64,000 bases of DNA from a bacterium. Lineage in GTDB: Bacteria > Electryoneota > RPQS01. The DNA is taken from positions 1-64,000 of the forward strand of contig JADKHW010000011.1 in assembly GCA_016721565.1 (NCBI GenBank). Reading direction: 5' to 3'. A program made the translations under genes and the position numbers. Of this stretch, positions 25,701 through 34,900 are shown piece after piece. The notes under the pieces were generated by a model. It was not told where the DNA came from. It did no database searches and saw only the letters and a program-made list of their open reading frames with translations. Position 1 is the first letter of the stretch. Every line of letters begins with the position of its first letter.

Positions 25701-26954
25701 TTACAATTCCCAAGCAAGCGAAATCATGCCGCGGAATACTGCCGTTTCGACACGGTCACGATCGTCACGATTTGTTTCGCCATAGAGCGCTTGCGGAAAG
25801 AGATCGTCGGAGGCATAGTTCATTTCGCCAAACTCAAGACCGAAATCTGCGCGCATGTTTCGCAAAATGAAACCAATACCGGCGGTGAATAGTGCCGACG
25901 CGCGATCTCGATCCGTCGGCGAAGTGGAATAAACCAATCCGAAGCGCGCCGGAGTTCCGGGAACGATTTGCTGTTCGGCGCCTGCGCGGAACTCAAGCAC
26001 GTCATTCAAGTCGTCGCTGACTTCACTGAACGTGTGCATTTCCGTTTCAAAATAAACTTGCGGACGGAACTCGTTTTGTGGGCGATACTGCACACCCACA
26101 GCAAGATGCGACGGATACTTCACTGTTGATGTTCCCTCGAATCTTGAGGTCGTGTCACCGACAGACTCGATGCTCGTGAACTTGTATTTCAAGTCTCCGG
26201 TCGGGAACAACGCACGCGCGCCGACGCGAACGCGGGGATTGATATCATAGGTACCGCCGAAATTTAAATCAGCAGGCGTGCCGTCGGGAGTGTAATCCAC
26301 TCTGTTCACGAGGTCCAGTGAATCTGGGCTTGCGAAATATACTCCGTTGACGTAGCCCCAATCGCCGCTCAGGAATGACAAACTGAAACCGAGAGCCATC
26401 TTTCCTTCGGCTGCCGCAGCACCGAGTGAATAGGCACGTAAATCGCCTTCGACTTCAAGAATGTTTTGGCCGAGAATCAGATCTTGCACACCACCGGAGG
26501 TGAAGCGATTGCGCACTTCTTCGTGGTATTTGTAGCCGAACTGATAAGCCGAATATGTGCCGACCGAAACGACCATTGATTCGAGCTTATCTTGCTTCAA
26601 ACGATAGGCCGCACCGCCGTCGAGTTTGGAATAGACGTGATCGTTCAGCGCGTAATTGTTATAACCCAACACGCCGTCGAACGCATCATAGAACGGATAC
26701 GAGCGTGTTTCTTTGATGCGCGACACATCAGCATTGAAGCCAAGATTCCACCGGCTTGTCTGATCGGCAAGCGTCGCGGGGTTGCCCATCAATGCTGCCG
26801 AACCCATTTGATTTGTGAGGAACGTGTGACCGAGGCCTAAAGAGCGCGGTGAGAATGCGCCGGGGCGGGTGCCCGCGCCGTTGTCAGGTTGCGGCGCTTG
26901 CGCAAATGAGCAAGCGGACAATAACAACACAGTTACGAAGATGCGCAACGTCAT
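25701..26954 (-). CDS. FadL/PorV-like outer-membrane protein
   Basis: 417-aa exported barrel with a signal peptide (about 1-19, CSFA-QAP). The segment SPRSLGLGHTFLTNQMGSAALMGNPATLADQ matches the N-terminal plug motif of UPF0164/PorV and FadL-like barrels, which have the pattern NPA(T/G). The rest is a regular series of beta strands ending ISLAWEL. Not the T9SS PorV itself, whose gene is next to porU at 37419. It could be a transporter or a second PorV/PorQ-type shuttle protein. No Shine-Dalgarno is visible before its ATG. Confidence 0.7.
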   Translation of the reverse strand: MTLRIFVTVLLLSACSFAQAPQPDNGAGTRPGAFSPRSLGLGHTFLTNQMGSAALMGNPATLADQTSRWNLGFNADVSRIKETRSYPFYDAFDGVLGYNNYALNDHVYSKLDGGAAYRLKQDKLESMVVSVGTYSAYQFGYKYHEEVRNRFTSGGVQDLILGQNILEVEGDLRAYSLGAAAAEGKMALGFSLSFLSGDWGYVNGVYFASPDSLDLVNRVDYTPDGTPADLNFGGTYDINPRVRVGARALFPTGDLKYKFTSIESVGDTTSRFEGTSTVKYPSHLAVGVQYRPQNEFRPQVYFETEMHTFSEVSDDLNDVLEFRAGAEQQIVPGTPARFGLVYSTSPTDRDRASALFTAGIGFILRNMRADFGLEFGEMNYASDDLFPQALYGETNRDDRDRVETAVFRGMISLAWEL

Positions 26955-26981
26955 AGGAAGGAGTATGATAAGTGAAAAAGA

Positions 26982-28460
26982 TTACGGAATTGTGAGGGAA
27001 TCCGAAGCGGTCAAGGCGGGTTCCGGCGCGCGGAAAGTTACGTCATAAAGTAACCCTTCGCGCACGGCAAGTTTCGAAGCAAATGTCAAAGTTGGATGAG
27101 CCGCTGAATCGTCTTTGCAAATTCCGGGAGGACAAGAGTCTCCCAAAACGACGACGCGGCTTTCAATCAGTTCAAGTGATTTCAAATCGTCAGGCAGTTT
27201 CTTGATCTCGCGATTCATCGCAAAGGTCAAGAGCGCGGGGTTGTCACAGTAAATTGGCTTGCTGTGATCTGTGCGCAACTCATTCAGCAGAGCTGAGGAT
27301 TGAAATTCAAATCCGCGAATGCCGTCACCTGCTTGAAAAGAGTTCCAACTGTATGCGCCTGCTTGCCAAACCGGAATTAGCAGGATAATCAAACACGACC
27401 ACACGGCAACTGCGGTTCCTTTGCCTGACCATGCGGTTGCAACGGGTTGAAAATCACGGAAGCTATCTATCCCGAGCGCGGGCCACAACACGAAGGCGGG
27501 AATGAGAACCACCAATGTTGTCGTGAGCGGAAACACGAGCAGATGCAAGAGCCAAACACAGCAGAGCAATATCCAAACTTGCAATTCACGACGTTTCAAT
27601 GCCGGGCCAATTCCCGCTGGGCCGCGTGTGGCAAGATAGACGTAGAGCAAACTAATCAGAACGGCGAGCGTCAACAATACGCGCAGCCAAATCGGCCACG
27701 TTGACCACATTGTCCAGGCGGAAACAGAATCCATCGCGGGAAGAATTCCGCCGAACAAGCCGTATTGCGGAGCAGAAACTTGCGAGAGCAAATAGAGTGC
27801 GGGAATCCACGCGGCGGCGCTGAAGAAAATCACGCCGGAGAATCGGCGTCCGAGATTACCGCGTCCGCCGAGCAAGATGGCCAGCATGCAGCCGATTGCA
27901 AGCGCGATAGCCGGAAACCACATGAGCGTGGCAAGGCCGATGCAAACGGTCGCCGCCATGAAGGCGAAGATTTCTTCTTCAAGCAAGAATCTTGCGAGAG
28001 CAAGCAAACCCAACGTGCAAAGCAGAAGTGCGGTCGGCAAAGGCGAAAGCGAGAAAGCTTCCGACAACAGCAAGAAACCTGTGAATGCCGCAAGTGATGC
28101 ACCCGCCACGACAACGCGCGAGAGCAGATGCCGCAAATAAAATCTTGTGATGGTATAGAGCAGCAATCCGAGCATCAAACCTTGCCAGAGGCGCGCGGCA
28201 AACTCAATCGCGAAGCCGCCCTTAGCAAAATACGAAAGCAGCAGCGGCCACAACGGGCCTGCGGGATAGCTTGAATCGGTCAGGGAGAATTTTGCACCGG
28301 CGGCAAGTTCGTTGGCTTTGGTTAGCCAGACAAATTGCTCTTTTAACACCGCGATGCCCCACACCTGCGTGACCCAGAACACAACAATGATCGGCAGCAG
28401 AGCGAAGGCTAACGGGAGGTACTTATCTGATGCGGGCAGAAAAACCGGACTGCGTGTCAT
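26982..28460 (-). CDS. Polytopic membrane protein, GT-C-like
   Basis: 492 aa with about 11-12 transmembrane segments. The arrangement (TM1, then a long outer loop with ANELAAGAKFSLTDSSYPAGPLWPLLLSYF, more helices, then a soluble C-terminal domain from about residue 400) resembles GT-C membrane glycosyltransferases such as ArnT/PMT, but no clear DE or DD catalytic motif is seen in the first loop. Its start overlaps the glutathione peroxidase stop as ATGA. The function is therefore open; lipid-linked sugar transfer is an inference. Confidence 0.6.
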   Translation of the reverse strand: MTRSPVFLPASDKYLPLAFALLPIIVVFWVTQVWGIAVLKEQFVWLTKANELAAGAKFSLTDSSYPAGPLWPLLLSYFAKGGFAIEFAARLWQGLMLGLLLYTITRFYLRHLLSRVVVAGASLAAFTGFLLLSEAFSLSPLPTALLLCTLGLLALARFLLEEEIFAFMAATVCIGLATLMWFPAIALAIGCMLAILLGGRGNLGRRFSGVIFFSAAAWIPALYLLSQVSAPQYGLFGGILPAMDSVSAWTMWSTWPIWLRVLLTLAVLISLLYVYLATRGPAGIGPALKRRELQVWILLCCVWLLHLLVFPLTTTLVVLIPAFVLWPALGIDSFRDFQPVATAWSGKGTAVAVWSCLIILLIPVWQAGAYSWNSFQAGDGIRGFEFQSSALLNELRTDHSKPIYCDNPALLTFAMNREIKKLPDDLKSLELIESRVVVLGDSCPPGICKDDSAAHPTLTFASKLAVREGLLYDVTFRAPEPALTASDSLTIP

Positions 28461-29002
28461 TCCGAAGGTTTCTCTCCCAGCAATTCTTCAATCTTTGCGA
28501 TTACTTCAGGAGCATCGGGTTTCACTCTGTAGTGAAAACGCGCGGCGACGTTGCCGTTGCGGTCAAGCAGGAACTTCGTGAAGTTCCATTGAATCTCGTC
28601 GGCGGGTTCGCTGTGCTCAACGAGATATTTGTAAAGCGGATGTTTGTTTTCGCCCAACACCGGAATTTTTTTCATCAACGGGAATTGCACGCCGTACATT
28701 GTGGTACAAAAATTTCTGATTTGCGCGTCCGTGCCGGGTTCTTGTGCGTCGAAATCATTCGATGGAAATGCGACCACCGTGAAGCCGCGACTTTTATACT
28801 TCTCGTAGATTGCTTCAAGTCCAGCATATTGCGGCGTGTGCCCGCACTCGCTCGCCGTATTGACAATAAGGACGACCTGACCCGCAAAAGCCTCAAGCGT
28901 CGTTGTGTCACCGGAGTTGGTTTGAAAGGGGATAGTTGTCAAGTCGGAAGCAAGCATCGTAAGCGGCACCAACATTAAAATTATCGAGGCAAATATTCCC
29001 AT
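28457..29002 (-). CDS. Glutathione-peroxidase family protein, exported
   Basis: 181 aa from ATG 29002, preceded by AAAGGA. Thioredoxin-fold peroxidase reducing hydroperoxides with thiols. The peroxidatic residue is Cys53 in NTASECGHTPQYAGLE; the Trp-Asn of the tetrad are W139-N140 in WNFTKFLLDRNG. The Gln position is Asp in FPSNDFDAQEPG, as in many bacterial Cys-type members. A hydrophobic leader (GIFASIILMLVPLTMLAS) suggests export to the periplasm. Its start overlaps, in another frame, the C-terminus of the decayed lipoprotein gene upstream, and its stop overlaps the next gene, so it is part of a tightly packed operon. Confidence 0.92.
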   Translation of the reverse strand: MGIFASIILMLVPLTMLASDLTTIPFQTNSGDTTTLEAFAGQVVLIVNTASECGHTPQYAGLEAIYEKYKSRGFTVVAFPSNDFDAQEPGTDAQIRNFCTTMYGVQFPLMKKIPVLGENKHPLYKYLVEHSEPADEIQWNFTKFLLDRNGNVAARFHYRVKPDAPEVIAKIEELLGEKPSE

Positions 29003-29562
29003 CGTCGTGCGTCCTTTGGATCCCAATTGAACATGATTGTGCGATACGTTCCGGATTGGCTGCCGATAACTCCGCCGGTTAAAGCGCCAACAAGAATTCC
29101 TGTGCCAACGCTCGAAAGCACAATCACAGCGTCATTGTTTTTGTCCTGATTGCAGTCACCGTAACGAAAATCTTCCGGGCCGGTTTCGCAATCTTTACTG
29201 TTGGTTCCCCGATGCTATTAAGTCCACCAAATGCAAGGCCCAAAAATCCGCCAACAACCGCGCCTGATCTTCGCGCCTTTAATCGCGGCCTTCCGCTCAT
29301 CTTGAGTAGTAATGCTGCGAATCTTCTCATTCATCACTAGATTTGATCCGTCGCACCTTCAATCTGGAAAACTGTCGAATCCTGCCCAATATGCAAGTCC
29401 GTTGCTTGAAACTTCTTGCCTGTGTTCAGATATAGATTTGCAGGCTTCGGATGCAAAAATGTTTGTGCTTGCACATATTTTTCTGACGGCGCGTCTTTTT
29501 CGATGTACAGGACTGCGAGCCGGAGAGGATATGATCAAAACTAAAAGAGACAGGTTTCTCAT
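28981..29562 (-). pseudogene. Decayed or frameshifted copy of the adjacent glycine-rich lipoprotein gene
   Basis: A tandem duplicate of the gene at 29655, broken into at least four frame segments. They read, in order: a leader MRNLSLLVLIISS; IEKDAPSEKYVQAQTFLHPKPANLY and DLHIGQDSTVFQIEGATDQI (paralogue: FLHQRPARLF, DWHIGPDSTVFRIDGATDRI); MNEKIRSITTQDERKAAIKGA; AVVGGFLGLAFGG; then VGTGILVGALTGGVIGS and DPKDARRWEYLPR with stop at 28981. The final WEYLPR codons overlap the glutathione peroxidase start in another frame. Stops and shifts occur near 29500, 29335, 29270 and 29230. Real decay of a duplicate is plausible, but indel errors could also explain it. Confidence 0.7.
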
Positions 29563-29654
29563 GATAATTCTAATCCGGCATTTTTTATCGGAATCCATAA
29601 GCCACCTCGATGGTGTGTTCCGAATCAATTATTAAAGATCAAATAAAGTCTAAA

Positions 29655-30197
29655 CTATCGCGGCAAATATTCCCAGCGGCGCGGGTCGTGCGGGTCTTTA
29701 TAAAACTCAACAGTGCGCATTGCGCCTGTATGCGTGCCAATCAGTGCTCCAGTAACTGCACCGATGCCTGCACCGATACCAAGTCCTGAAAGTATGATTG
29801 CGCCGCCGTTTCTATCTTCGCAATCGTAACAGCCTTCTTGAATTGATGCAGCGATACTGCCGATGAAGAGTCCCAAAATTCCTCCACTAAATCCGCCGAT
29901 CATCGCTCCGTCGCGCATCCCTCGGCGAGAATTCTGTGTGGTCAGAGTGCGAATGCGATCATTCAGCATAACAATTCTGTCCGTAGCACCGTCAATCCGA
30001 AACACCGTGGAGTCGGGACCGATATGCCAGTCAGTAACGCGCATCAGCTTTCCCGCTTTCGTAAACAACCGTGCCGGACGTTGATGCAAGAAATTCTGCG
30101 CTTCAACATACTTCTGCGGCGGCGCGTTCTTTTCAATTGTGAATGTGTGCGCGCAACCGGAGAACAACCATAACAACCCAAGCAATAGAATGCGCAT
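29655..30197 (-). CDS. Glycine-rich lipoprotein
   Basis: 180 aa. The lipobox FSGC (Cys15) after a short hydrophobic leader marks a lipoprotein. The middle (DWHIGPDSTVFRIDGATDRIVML) is followed by two glycine-zipper-like hydrophobic segments (GAMIGGFSGGILGLFIGSIAAS and GGAIILSGLGIGAGIGAVTGALIG). These could insert into a membrane. A pair of cysteines (CYDC) lies between them. It lies 18 nt before pgi's end, read in the same operon, and its duplicate lies next to it. No function recognised. Confidence 0.65.
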   Translation of the reverse strand: MRILLLGLLWLFSGCAHTFTIEKNAPPQKYVEAQNFLHQRPARLFTKAGKLMRVTDWHIGPDSTVFRIDGATDRIVMLNDRIRTLTTQNSRRGMRDGAMIGGFSGGILGLFIGSIAASIQEGCYDCEDRNGGAIILSGLGIGAGIGAVTGALIGTHTGAMRTVEFYKDPHDPRRWEYLPR

Positions 30198-30214
30198 AAC
30201 CCCTCCGGGAGTTA

Positions 30215-31579
30215 TTACACCTTTATCCCTTTAGCCTTGTCTTCAAAACCTGCGCGGCCCATTAGGCCGTAGGTTAATTGCTTGCCGAGTTCTACGCCGG
30301 GTTGGTCGTAGGGATTGATGCGGTAGAGCGCTCCGGCAAGAGAGGTTGTCATTTCCCAGAGCATGAAGAATTCGCCGACGGCGTGGGCATCAATTTCGGG
30401 GAAGGTGATGGTGATGGAAGGGCGACCGCGCTGAGCAAGCGCTTCGCGGGTGGCGGCAAATTCGGCGGCGATGAGTTTGTTCATCGTTTGTCCGCCGAGG
30501 TAATTCAAAGAGGAAACGTTGTCATAAAGCTCGGGGAGCTTGACACGCTTGCCGAATTTCTTGCATTCGAGGAACAGGAAGACTTTATCGTACGGTCCTT
30601 CGATGTAGAGCTGAACTTGGCTGTGCTGGTCGGTTGCGCCGAGAGCCTTGAGCGGAGTCGGGCCGACATTGACCACGCGGCCTTCGTTGTCAAGCTCTTT
30701 GCCGAGCGATTCGGCCCACAACTGCCTGAACCAATCGGCCATGCCGTAGAGACCGTTCGCGTAGGCCATCATCACATGCATCTTCTTGTGCTGTGTGCTG
30801 TCGAAAAGATAGAGCAGAGCGGCCATCTGCGCGGCGGGATTCTTTTGCACGTCGCTGTCCAGACAGCGTTCGCGCATTTCCGCCGCACCGGCAAGCATGG
30901 CATCGACATCAAAGCCCAAGCAATAGGACGGGAACAAACCCACCGGAGTCAAGACGGAAAATCTTCCGCCGACTCCCGAGTGCAATGGTAGCGTTTGCAA
31001 TTTCTCGTCGTTACAGAGCTTGCGCAAATCACCACTCGTCGGATCGGTCGTGCAGACGATATTCTTCTTCCAATCATTGCCCATCCGCTTTTTCAGCAGA
31101 TCGAAAATAATCAGCGAAGCAGAGGCGGTCTCAGCCGTCGCGCCGCTTTTGGAGATGATGTTGTAAACGGTTTTCTCGGGCTTGCAGAAATTGAACAGCG
31201 CATCCACTTGCACGGGATCGACATTGTCCAAAGCAAAGAAGCGCGGATGGTTCTTGCGCTTGGCTCCCGAGAGCATGTTGTGCAGGGGATGACCAAGAGC
31301 ATTGAAGATCGCTAATGGTCCGAGCGAGCTTCCGCCGATGCCTGAGAGCAGGAAGTTCTCATAGCCATCGTACTTGTCCGCAAGCTCCTTGCACGCGGCT
31401 TTGGTCTTGCCGTCTTCGGGCAAATCCAGATAGGGGAGCTTATTGGCTCCGCGTTCAGTGCGAATATGATCCAGAGCTTTGGCCGTGCGCTCGAGCGCGG
31501 GCTTCAGCATCTCATTGGAAATTCCATGGCCGGCCAGCTTCTTCGAGAGCGCGTAGCCGAAATTTACGGTCAGTGACAT
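30215..31579 (-). CDS. pgi: Glucose-6-phosphate isomerase
   Basis: Interconverts glucose-6-phosphate and fructose-6-phosphate in glycolysis and gluconeogenesis; also feeds sugar-nucleotide synthesis. 454 aa from ATG 31579, preceded by GGGAGGG. Sugar-binding motifs are present: SGIGGSSLGP (with the phosphate-binding serines), VISKSGATAET-type NIISKSGATAETAS, and the C-terminal INPYDQPGVELGKQ with the catalytic-base region EFFMLWEMTTSLAG. The length (about 450 aa) matches the shorter bacterial PGI class. It has its own promoter at 31632-31660 and probably heads the operon running down to 21741. Confidence 0.95.
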   Translation of the reverse strand: MSLTVNFGYALSKKLAGHGISNEMLKPALERTAKALDHIRTERGANKLPYLDLPEDGKTKAACKELADKYDGYENFLLSGIGGSSLGPLAIFNALGHPLHNMLSGAKRKNHPRFFALDNVDPVQVDALFNFCKPEKTVYNIISKSGATAETASASLIIFDLLKKRMGNDWKKNIVCTTDPTSGDLRKLCNDEKLQTLPLHSGVGGRFSVLTPVGLFPSYCLGFDVDAMLAGAAEMRERCLDSDVQKNPAAQMAALLYLFDSTQHKKMHVMMAYANGLYGMADWFRQLWAESLGKELDNEGRVVNVGPTPLKALGATDQHSQVQLYIEGPYDKVFLFLECKKFGKRVKLPELYDNVSSLNYLGGQTMNKLIAAEFAATREALAQRGRPSITITFPEIDAHAVGEFFMLWEMTTSLAGALYRINPYDQPGVELGKQLTYGLMGRAGFEDKAKGIKV

Positions 31580-31631
31580 GTACGGCCCTCCCAAAGGCCA
31601 AGTCGAGAAAAATCAGTTTCCGGAACTCAAC

Positions 31632-31660
31632 ATTATAGCGAAATTTATGCTGGACTTCAA
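31632..31660 (-). promoter_or_regulatory. Promoter of pgi
   Basis: On the minus strand TTGAAG (31660-31655), 17-nt spacer, consensus TATAAT (31637-31632); 53 nt before the pgi ATG. Confidence 0.75.
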
Positions 31661-31793
31661 GGCAAAAACCCCACTTTCGCCCCTCTTTCTATAGGGAGTG
31701 GGTCAAGCGAGGTCTGTCATTTGCACTATGGAGCCTGAATATCCCAATGCGCGCCATAAGCACGGAAATATTAGGTTTAACAGCATTATTCTC

Positions 31794-31822
31794 TTGACAA
31801 GCTGGAAAAAGATACCTATACT
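31794..31822 (+). promoter_or_regulatory. Promoter of the porU operon
   Basis: TTGACA (31794-31799), 17-nt spacer, TATACT (31817-31822), giving a leader of about 170 nt before ATG 31999. Confidence 0.75.
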
Positions 31823-31998
31823 CCGAGGTAATTCGGAAACGAGAGCCCGCAAGCGAAAATTCGCTAACTTTTCTTCCGTTCGATGTAACCTCGTAGAACT
31901 CTGGAAGCTATTCCTTCGGGATGGCCTCCCTTTGGGGCGTTGCATAGAATGGAGGAGAGGTCAGCGAATTTTTTGTTTGTGGCCAACTCTATAGCAGC

Positions 31999-34900
31999 AT
32001 GAAATCTAAAGGTATCATAGTCATAGTCTTAGTCGCCTTTGCCGGTCTTTTCTGGCAGGGCTTTTCGGCTGGCAAAAACCAGACGACGAAAAAGGCTTTA
32101 CAGTTAGCAAAATCTGTTGAACCGGGCTTGACGCTTCGTGAGGTTTCAGGTGAGCGCGTTGTCCTTGATTGGGTCGCGCCGCCGCTGCAGCCGATATACG
32201 ATTCTGAAGGCGGACCGCTCACTGCAATTCAAATGGCGGGATGCGACCCTGTGCATGAGCCGGGAGTTGTGCTGTTGCCCGGTCTGACAGAGCTTTTGGA
32301 TGCACTACCCGGAGCGGCAAGTGTTTCACTTGTGGAGGCCGAATACGAGCCATTTGATCTCGGTGAGTGCCTCCCGATGCCAGAGGATTTTATCCTTGAT
32401 CAGAGACCTTCGTCCTCGAGTCCGGACCCCGTTTGGGCCAACGAATCCCAGCGGGAAGCGGTCGATATGCGCGAGCGCAGGCTCCGTACCGAAAAGAAGG
32501 CTGAACTGTGGCCGACCCGGATTGTTGAGCTGTCGGAATCGGGGGTTTATCGCGGTCACAGATTGCTGGCTCTGAATCTTAGACCTGTTCAAATCAATAC
32601 CTTAACGGGTCAGGGACGGATTCTCAAGAAGGCTCGCATTCAAGTCATCAGGCCTAATTCGTCAAATGGCGAAATAAGGCTACCTGACCGGACAAATGAG
32701 ACCAAAGCGTTGCGAGGAATGTTGGGCAAATTGGCTGAAACGGCTCTGCCGTCTCGTGCCCCCGACCATCGCGAAGGCCGCGACAATCAGGGTCTCGATG
32801 ACCACGACGGCCCGATTTACAACGTCAATAGCTGGCGAATCTACGTCCGCGAAACGAGCATTGTTCGTTTAACGGGCGAGTACATGCATTTGGCCGGTGT
32901 GCCGATTGACCAGATTTCGCCGTGGGATCTGCACATCTATAATAAGGGCCGCGAAATCCCCATCGTTGTTGAAGGTCAAGCGGATGGCAGATTTGATCTC
33001 TATGATTATATTGACTTCTTCGGTGAGAAGAATGAAAAGACCTATGTCGATGTAGAACCCTCGTTATATCAAGATCCGTTTACGGTTGAGAATTGCTATC
33101 AACTGTATTGGGGTGACGGTCAGCCGGGTTTGCGCATGGGTGAAGAGAACGGTTCGTGGCAACCGACATGGAATCTTGAACTCGAACGCAGTGTTCGTAC
33201 GAAGATTCACTTTGAACGCGACCGCTACTTCGACCGTTTAGGAGATTCGCCGCAATTTCTCGGTCAAAGGCTCACACGTCTTGGCCCGCTTGGATTATTG
33301 CAAGACAACTGGTTCATGGATGAGCGAGTTGACGCGCTCACGTCGCGTGACTATGAGGGATTCATTCCATTTCCCAATCCCACGCCGCCGTTCAGTTTTG
33401 AATCCGTCGTTGTGCGCGCTTGTCTTACAGGTTTCAGCGCCACACCGGGATTCAATCATTATGTAACCGTTTCGCTCAATGGACTGACGGATAACGGACT
33501 TACGGTCGGACGGCAAAACAGCAGTGATACGGCCGCTGTCTGGGGTGGACAATCTCCTGTCATTTTCCAGACTAAACTTGGCTCAGCTTCGAACAATATT
33601 CAAACCGAAGACCTGATTAACGGTATCAACACGTTTACCGTGACAGTTCCCGGTAATGCACTCTCCGGTACGTCTGACAAGATATTGGTCAACTGGTTTG
33701 AAGTGGAATATGAAAAAGACATGCGTTCGCGCAACGGCGAGTTCAGGTTTGACTTCAACGCACCGTTGCGCGACACCGTGGGCTACGATATTCGCGGATT
33801 CAATACGCGTAATATTCAGGTTTGGAAACTGGGTCAGAGCCGACTGACTTCGCTTGAAGTCCGCCGCGTGACTCCTGCTGACGAGAGCGCAAGCTGGGCT
33901 GTGCGCTTCCCGATGATTGCGGATGCTCCGCACGACGTGCTGGTGTGGGGAGAGAATTATGTTTTTCGCCCGTTTGCGATGGTGCCCGACACCATCTCGA
34001 TTGATTTGAGAAATAATCCCGGCGCGGAATACGTGATGATTGCGTACGATCCGTATTTTGCCGATACGTCGCTCCACATTCTTGACAGTCTCCGCCGAAT
34101 CAACTTCCACAATTCCGTTCTGACCGTTCCGCTGACCGAAGTTTACGAGCAATTTTCCGGCGGACTAAGTACACCGTATGCGATTCGAGATTTTCTGAAG
34201 TACGCATACGACAACTGGGATGTCCGGCCAACACATGCTTGTTTGGTCGGTGATGCCGTACTTGAACAGCGTGAAGGCAGTATTCCCGGTAATCAGTTAC
34301 CCTCGTTTGCGCCGCCGACGCTGGAGTTTGGATCGGCTTCTTGCGACGTGTTGTTCGGTTGTGTCTCGGGGCCGGACTATGACATCATTCCCGACATTGC
34401 CATCGGACGAATTTCATGCCGAACCCCGCAAGAGTTGCAAACATATGTCAGCAAAGTTTTGCGATACGAGACGAATCCAGATTTTGAAGGAATGTTCCAA
34501 AGCAATGTGCTGATGATCTCGGATATTGCCGACCCGCAGTTCAATTTTGCGGCGGGATTTTCGGAACCGACGATTCAGCAGCTTGTAGATAACCAGTGCG
34601 TTAATGTTACGCGCTTGTATTTGGACAGCATTCCCGATGGTCAAGGTCCCACGCGTTTGCGCGATGAATTGCGCAACGGCTGCGTCGTCGTGAACTATAA
34701 CGGCCACGGTGGTGGTGGTGTTTGGTCAGGCAGCCGCCTTATCGACGTGACGGGTGTGCGTCTGCTCAACAATCGCGAGACGTTCCCGTTTATTACGAAT
34801 TTCACATGTTACGTCGGCGCGTTTGATGACCGCAGTCAGGCGGCAGTGCTTGGTGAAGCATTCATGTTCACGCGCAACAACAACAACGACGTGATCGGAG

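Larger units (their letters stand above)
31580..31998. other. Divergent intergenic region pgi / porU
   Basis: A 419-nt region without a gene. It contains the pgi promoter (-) at 31632-31660 and the porU promoter (+) at 31794-31822, leaving a porU leader of about 170 nt. No known riboswitch was recognised in the leader. Confidence 0.6.

Noticed and set aside
26937..26960. AAGGAGTATGATAAG on the plus strand as a gene start
   Set aside because: The frame opened by this ATG ends at once (TAA); it lies upstream of a minus-strand gene.
28430..28978. 182-aa open frame on the plus strand
   Set aside because: Complement of the well-supported glutathione peroxidase gene; no protein family features.
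30278..30991. 237-aa open frame on the plus strand
   Set aside because: Antisense shadow of pgi; composition follows the complementary codons.
31829..31998. The 170-nt leader of porU as a riboswitch
   Set aside because: No conserved core of a known class (for example c-di-GMP, cobalamin, TPP) could be recognised; only a small GCGAA/TTCGC hairpin is seen.
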